DNA of 8,094 nucleotides. It comes from Microcaldota archaeon. Lineage in GTDB: Archaea; Micrarchaeota; Micrarchaeia; Micrarchaeales; CABMGC01. The notes below the pieces were generated by a model, which saw only the letters and a list, made by a program, of their open reading frames with translations, was not told where the DNA came from and did not search any database. Positions 5,228 through 8,094 of the stretch are shown piece by piece. The position numbers and the translations under genes were made by a program. Location: contig JAJYXH010000025.1 of the NCBI GenBank assembly GCA_021791075.1, positions 1 to 8,094 on the forward strand, written 5' to 3'. The first letter of the stretch is position 1; each line of letters opens with the position of its first letter.

Positions 5228-6127
5228 ATGTCAAGTTTCTTCGATGAGATAGCCAGGAACAGGCTGAGATCCCTACTGCTGATGCTCCTCTTCGGGCTCT
5301 TCTTCCTGGGAATAATACTGCTTGCCACATGGCTTCTTGCCGGGAGCGGGTGGCTTCTCTTTGGACTGGTCATAGGGGCAGTGGTCGTGGCGCTCTATGC
5401 CGCATTCGTCTACTTCCTCGGAGACAAGGCGATCCTTAGGTTCTCGAGGGCCAAGGAGGCAGACAAGTCAAAGTATCCAGATCTCTACTCAATAGTCGAG
5501 GGGCTTGCCTCTGCAGCCGAGATTCCGACGCCCAAGGTCTACATAATAAACGATCCTAGCCCGAATGCCTTCGCGACAGGGAAGAACAAGAAGGCGTCAT
5601 CGATAGCTGTCACCACGGGTCTTCTGGGCATGATGTCAAGGGAGGAGCTCACCGGTGTCATAGCGCACGAGATGTCCCATGTCTACAACAACGACATACA
5701 GTTCATGATGATCGCGGTGGTCTTCGCCGGCGCGATAGGCCTGATCTCGATCTTCCTGCGCAACATGCTCTGGTTCGGCGGGGGGCGCGGAAGAAACGGC
5801 GGCTACCTGATGCTGGCCGCGTTCGCAATAGGCATACTGGCACCGATCTTCGCCCTGCTCATAAGGCTCGCGATCTCAAGGAGGAGGGAGTACATGGCCG
5901 ACGCGAACGGTGCAAGGATGATAAGGGACCCGGCCGCGCTTGCCAGCGCGCTCAAGAAGATACAGGCATACACAGCGTCGCCGCGGGCTGTTCCCGTACA
6001 GCACGCTAATGAGATGACCGCATCGCTCTACTTCTCGAATCCCTTCAGGGCGAGGAGCATAGCGAACATCTTCTCCACGCATCCTCCGATAGACGAGAGA
6101 ATAAGGAGGCTGCAGCAGATGTACTAG
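5228..6127 (+). CDS. htpX: HtpX-like membrane zinc metalloprotease (M48)
   Basis: The zinc-binding HEMSH (H147, E148, H151) sits in VIAHEMSHVYNNDIQFM. The third ligand is expected to be E221 in SRRREYMADANGA, and the C-terminal STHPPIDERIRRL is the usual M48B ending. Hydrophobic segments at about 15-37 and 41-63 precede the cytosolic-facing DP-SPNAFATG and VTTGLLGMMS regions; two more lie at about 158-178 and 194-216. The length of 299 aa is close to E. coli HtpX (293 aa). All catalytic residues are present, so it should be active. HtpX proteases degrade misfolded or damaged membrane proteins. It is translated from a good SD site 17 bases after lemA, in one operon. Its TAG stop overlaps the stop of the convergent hydrolase gene in a shared CTAG. 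Confidence 0.96.
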   Translation: MSSFFDEIARNRLRSLLLMLLFGLFFLGIILLATWLLAGSGWLLFGLVIGAVVVALYAAFVYFLGDKAILRFSRAKEADKSKYPDLYSIVEGLASAAEIPTPKVYIINDPSPNAFATGKNKKASSIAVTTGLLGMMSREELTGVIAHEMSHVYNNDIQFMMIAVVFAGAIGLISIFLRNMLWFGGGRGRNGGYLMLAAFAIGILAPIFALLIRLAISRRREYMADANGARMIRDPAALASALKKIQAYTASPRAVPVQHANEMTASLYFSNPFRARSIANIFSTHPPIDERIRRLQQMY

Positions 6128-6858
6128 TCCCTGTTCCTCTCGAGAAACGAGATCAGCCTTCCTGAGACAAACTCTGGCATCAGGTAATGCGGGGTGTGGC
6201 CTCCTCCATTCACCGTCTCGAAGTCAGAGCCTGGAATGTACTCCGACAGAAGCCTTCCGTATCTTATGTCTATCAGCCTGTCGTCCTCGCCCCAGAGCAC
6301 GAGTGACGGCTCGCTTATTATAGACAGGCTCTCCCTTGTCAGCTCCTCGGAGTTCCTGAAAGACTCTATGGTGCTTCTCACCACGTAGTCCCTCGGGTTC
6401 AGCAGCATCGCCTCCCTGAACATCCTCTCCTTGTATCCATGCTCCTTCTCCCTCTCCTCTATAAACTCCTTGAGCCCGGCCGAGTCCTCAAGGATGAGCC
6501 CGGCCTTCTCGCGGCTGCCCTGGGCATGGAACGCCGCGACCCATCCACCGTATGAATGGCCGAATATGTAATAACCTCTGATCTTCTCCGCCTCTATGAG
6601 CCGGTCTATGGCCTCAGACTGGAGTGTGACCGTATACCGTATCCTTGGGGCGTCAGACTTCCCGTGCCCGATCAGGTCTACAAGATAGACGTCGAGCCCG
6701 CCGGGCAGGAACCCGGCTAGCCTCTTCCAAGTGCGCGCATTCGCGCCGAAGCCGTGGACAAAGATGATGCTCTCATCGTGCCCTGCGTGGTGTAGGTAAT
6801 GGATCCGGCCGTTATCCGTCTCCACGTACTTCTCGACAAAGTCAAGATCGAAGTCCAT
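6124..6858 (-). CDS. Alpha/beta-fold hydrolase
   Basis: A soluble 244-aa protein with no signal peptide. It has the oxyanion-hole motif HGFG (35-38), the DLIGHGKSD loop (61-69), the nucleophile elbow GHSYGG with S102, a probable acid at D193 in WGEDD, and the base H221 in GGGHTPH, so the catalytic triad looks complete. A lid region with several acidic and basic residues lies at about 128-180. The layout is that of the large esterase/haloperoxidase-like subgroup; neither substrate nor reaction can be named from sequence. The ATG at 6858 is preceded by an AT-rich TATA element (6889-6902), giving a predicted leader of about 10 bases. It is divergent from cgi121 and convergent, with a 4-base overlap, with htpX. 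Confidence 0.9.
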   Translation of the reverse strand: MDFDLDFVEKYVETDNGRIHYLHHAGHDESIIFVHGFGANARTWKRLAGFLPGGLDVYLVDLIGHGKSDAPRIRYTVTLQSEAIDRLIEAEKIRGYYIFGHSYGGWVAAFHAQGSREKAGLILEDSAGLKEFIEEREKEHGYKERMFREAMLLNPRDYVVRSTIESFRNSEELTRESLSIISEPSLVLWGEDDRLIDIRYGRLLSEYIPGSDFETVNGGGHTPHYLMPEFVSGRLISFLERNRD

Positions 6859-6888
6859 TCAATCACGCTCGCTTGGTAATAAGTGCAT

Positions 6889-6902
6889 AATAAATATATT
6901 AC
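6889..6902. promoter_or_regulatory. Shared bidirectional TATA element
   Basis: TAATAAATATATTA is nearly palindromic and is the only strong AT-rich block in the 68-base gap between two divergent genes. Its centre is about 30 bases before the cgi121 ATG (6927) and about 38 bases before the hydrolase ATG (6858), both compatible with leaderless or near-leaderless starts. Confidence 0.5.
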
Positions 6903-6926
6903 AACCAGTAATTACCGATTGGTTCC

Positions 6927-7367
6927 ATGCCCAAGATCGAGAAGCCAGGAATAATAGTCCCTGGAAAAGAGCCTGTCGCATACCTCTGTCCCACGAGACG
7001 CGGGATCGAAGGACTTCTTGACAAGGCCAGGAGCGCGTCAAAGGGCGAGCGGTTTGTACTCCTGCTTAGGGGGGACAGGGAGCTACAGAATAGAATCCTT
7101 CCGGCATTCCTGAACTCTTACGTTAGGTACAGGGAGGGAAGCATGAAGTCCGCAACTCTCCAGATCGAGCTCATGCTCTTCATCGCAGGCACGCTTAACA
7201 TAGGCAGGGCTATAAGCGAGTGCGGAGCGAGGGACGGGGTCAAGCTGCTGGTCGTTGCAAGCGACGATAAGGCGCTCGAAAGATTCCTGAAGGGCTCCGG
7301 AATCAGGGATGCAAAGAGGCTCGGCCTCAAAATGGGCTATACGGACTTCCACCCGGCGCTGCGGTAG
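6927..7367 (+). CDS. cgi121: KEOPS complex subunit Cgi121
   Basis: KEOPS (Kae1, Bud32, Cgi121, Pcc1) transfers threonylcarbamoyl to A37 of tRNAs that read ANN codons, giving t6A; archaeal Cgi121 binds Bud32 and helps recruit tRNA through its 3' CCA end. The assignment rests on the central family pattern at about residues 73-110: KSATLQIELMLFIAGTLNI, then RAISECGARDGVKLLVVAS, which parallels the archaeal segment with a Glu-containing helix, a G-T/Q-x-x-I turn and a xxxGxxDG strand. The N-terminal part is poorly conserved, as in other members. At 146 aa it is typical. The start is supported by the TATA element about 30 bases upstream and no SD site. The partner genes are not in the window. It ends 3 bases before the convergent phosphate permease gene. 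Confidence 0.82.
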   Translation: MPKIEKPGIIVPGKEPVAYLCPTRRGIEGLLDKARSASKGERFVLLLRGDRELQNRILPAFLNSYVRYREGSMKSATLQIELMLFIAGTLNIGRAISECGARDGVKLLVVASDDKALERFLKGSGIRDAKRLGLKMGYTDFHPALR

Positions 7368-7370
7368 CCG

Positions 7371-8094
7371 TTAGAATACCGTAAAGAGGTATCCCAGCGC
7401 GAAGCTCGCAGCCGCCGTCGCTATCCACGTGAATACTATCACCTCGAGAGGCCTCTTCGAGAGAAGCTTGGTCCTGTAGCTCATCCCTGCACCATAGATG
7501 CTTGCGGTGAAGGCCTGCGTGTTCGAGAACGGAAGGCTGAAGACAGTTGCTATCTCCACCAGGATCACGGACACCGACTGGGAGACAAGCGAGTTCATGT
7601 ACCTGAGCGAGACTATCTCGTTCCCTATCCTGCTGAGCGTGCCCCTGCTAAGGGCAAACCCGCCAATGACTACCGCGATGATGACGACCCATATGCTGGT
7701 GTATCCGCTCGCCGCAACGAACATGAGCCCTATCGTGTTCGAGCCCAGAGTAAATGCGGTGAAGAATGACGTGAGAATGAGAAGAGTCTTCGCCATCGAG
7801 AGCGTGCTCCACACACGCTTCGTCTTGACGTACGCATCGATCCTCTTCAGCAGGATCATCGTTGCCAAGAAAGCGGCTATCGGTGCAATTATCCAGAACA
7901 GGAGCATGAAGAGCAGAAAGCCCGGGTTGAGGCGGTATCCCGAGGCGATGCTGGTGCCTATCAGCGCCATGGCGAGTATTATCGAGAGCGACTGCGGCAC
8001 GCGGAGCTGGTTTCCGACCACAAAGAGGATCGTGCTTACAGCAAGCGCTATCGCTATGAGGTTGACAGAGTTCGAGGGCATCAGGTATGCGAAG
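7371..8094 (-). CDS. PiT-family inorganic phosphate permease, C-terminal part
   Basis: The frame is open to the window edge (codons FAYL precede the first visible Met at 8081), so the start and the first half-repeat lie outside. The visible 236+ residues are almost wholly hydrophobic, with about six to seven membrane helices. The second PiT signature region is present: TLGSNTIGLM (residues 111-120 counted from that Met), then SRGTLSRIGNEIVSLR, and LPFSNTQAFTASIYGAGMS, equivalent to the P-V-S-T-T-H/Q motif of PHO4 proteins. These carriers import phosphate with Na+ or H+. The usual GANDxxN is altered to GSNTIG and the STT to SNT, so specificity may differ; some PiT relatives carry sulfate. The gene is convergent with cgi121. 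Confidence 0.83.
   Translation of the reverse strand, partial: FAYLMPSNSVNLIAIALAVSTILFVVGNQLRVPQSLSIILAMALIGTSIASGYRLNPGFLLFMLLFWIIAPIAAFLATMILLKRIDAYVKTKRVWSTLSMAKTLLILTSFFTAFTLGSNTIGLMFVAASGYTSIWVVIIAVVIGGFALSRGTLSRIGNEIVSLRYMNSLVSQSVSVILVEIATVFSLPFSNTQAFTASIYGAGMSYRTKLLSKRPLEVIVFTWIATAAASFALGYLFTVF

Noticed and set aside
4866..5330. 154-aa minus-strand frame opposite lemA and the start of htpX
   Set aside because: Arg/Leu-rich shadow of two well-supported genes, spanning their junction, with no start signals.
7083..7352. 89-aa minus-strand frame opposite cgi121
   Set aside because: Shadow of the Cgi121 frame; no family resemblance and no promoter.
1..8094. tRNA, rRNA, CRISPR array or replication origin
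   Set aside because: No cloverleaf-like segment, regularly spaced repeat or repeated origin box could be seen by reading both strands; intergenic gaps are all under 180 bases.

Overview
The window looks like a gene-dense archaeal chromosome segment. Supporting signs are a Cgi121-type KEOPS subunit, Lrp/AsnC-type regulators, TATA boxes about 25-35 bases upstream of start codons with almost no leader (leaderless transcription), occasional GGTG-type Shine-Dalgarno sites inside gene pairs, and heavy use of AGG/AGA and ATA codons. Lineage cannot be fixed from the sequence alone; a small-genome acidophile (Micrarchaeota or Thermoplasmata-like) is a guess.

Layout. (1) 1-251, minus strand: a 61-residue C2HC zinc-finger protein with its own TATA box, followed by the probable start of a second gene running off the left edge. 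(2) 429-3345, plus strand: two tandem, AT-rich, paralogous regulators (463 and 462 aa), each with two Lrp-like winged-helix plus ligand-domain units. The first has an extra N-terminal module resembling the front end of some transposases. The second has lost it. Its first ~60 codons are instead read from a stray antisense copy of the 3' end of the neighbouring mscS gene. (3) 3521-4516, minus: an MscS-family mechanosensitive channel, convergent with the second regulator. (4) 4572-6127, plus: a lemA-htpX operon (membrane-anchored LemA protein and membrane M48 zinc protease), divergent from mscS. (5) 6124-6858, minus: an alpha/beta hydrolase whose stop codon overlaps that of htpX. (6) 6927-7367, plus: the KEOPS subunit Cgi121, divergent from the hydrolase across a 68-base shared promoter. 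(7) 7371-8094, minus: the C-terminal part of a PiT-family phosphate permease, cut by the right edge.

The right two thirds is ordinary: envelope housekeeping (MscS, LemA, HtpX), tRNA t6A modification (Cgi121) and phosphate uptake. The unusual part is 1.9-3.7 kb. A 243-base direct repeat (1896-2138 and 3472-3714; 240 identical positions by eye, offset 1576) brackets the second regulator. One copy is the true mscS 3' end; the other is a detached fragment that now supplies the 5' end of the second regulator. One of the only three differences between the copies creates that regulator's ATG. Any transcript of the second regulator starting in or before the repeat would carry a leader complementary to the mscS mRNA 3' end. 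The repeat is far more similar between copies than the regulators are, so repeat and regulator pair have different ages, or the repeat has been kept alike by gene conversion.
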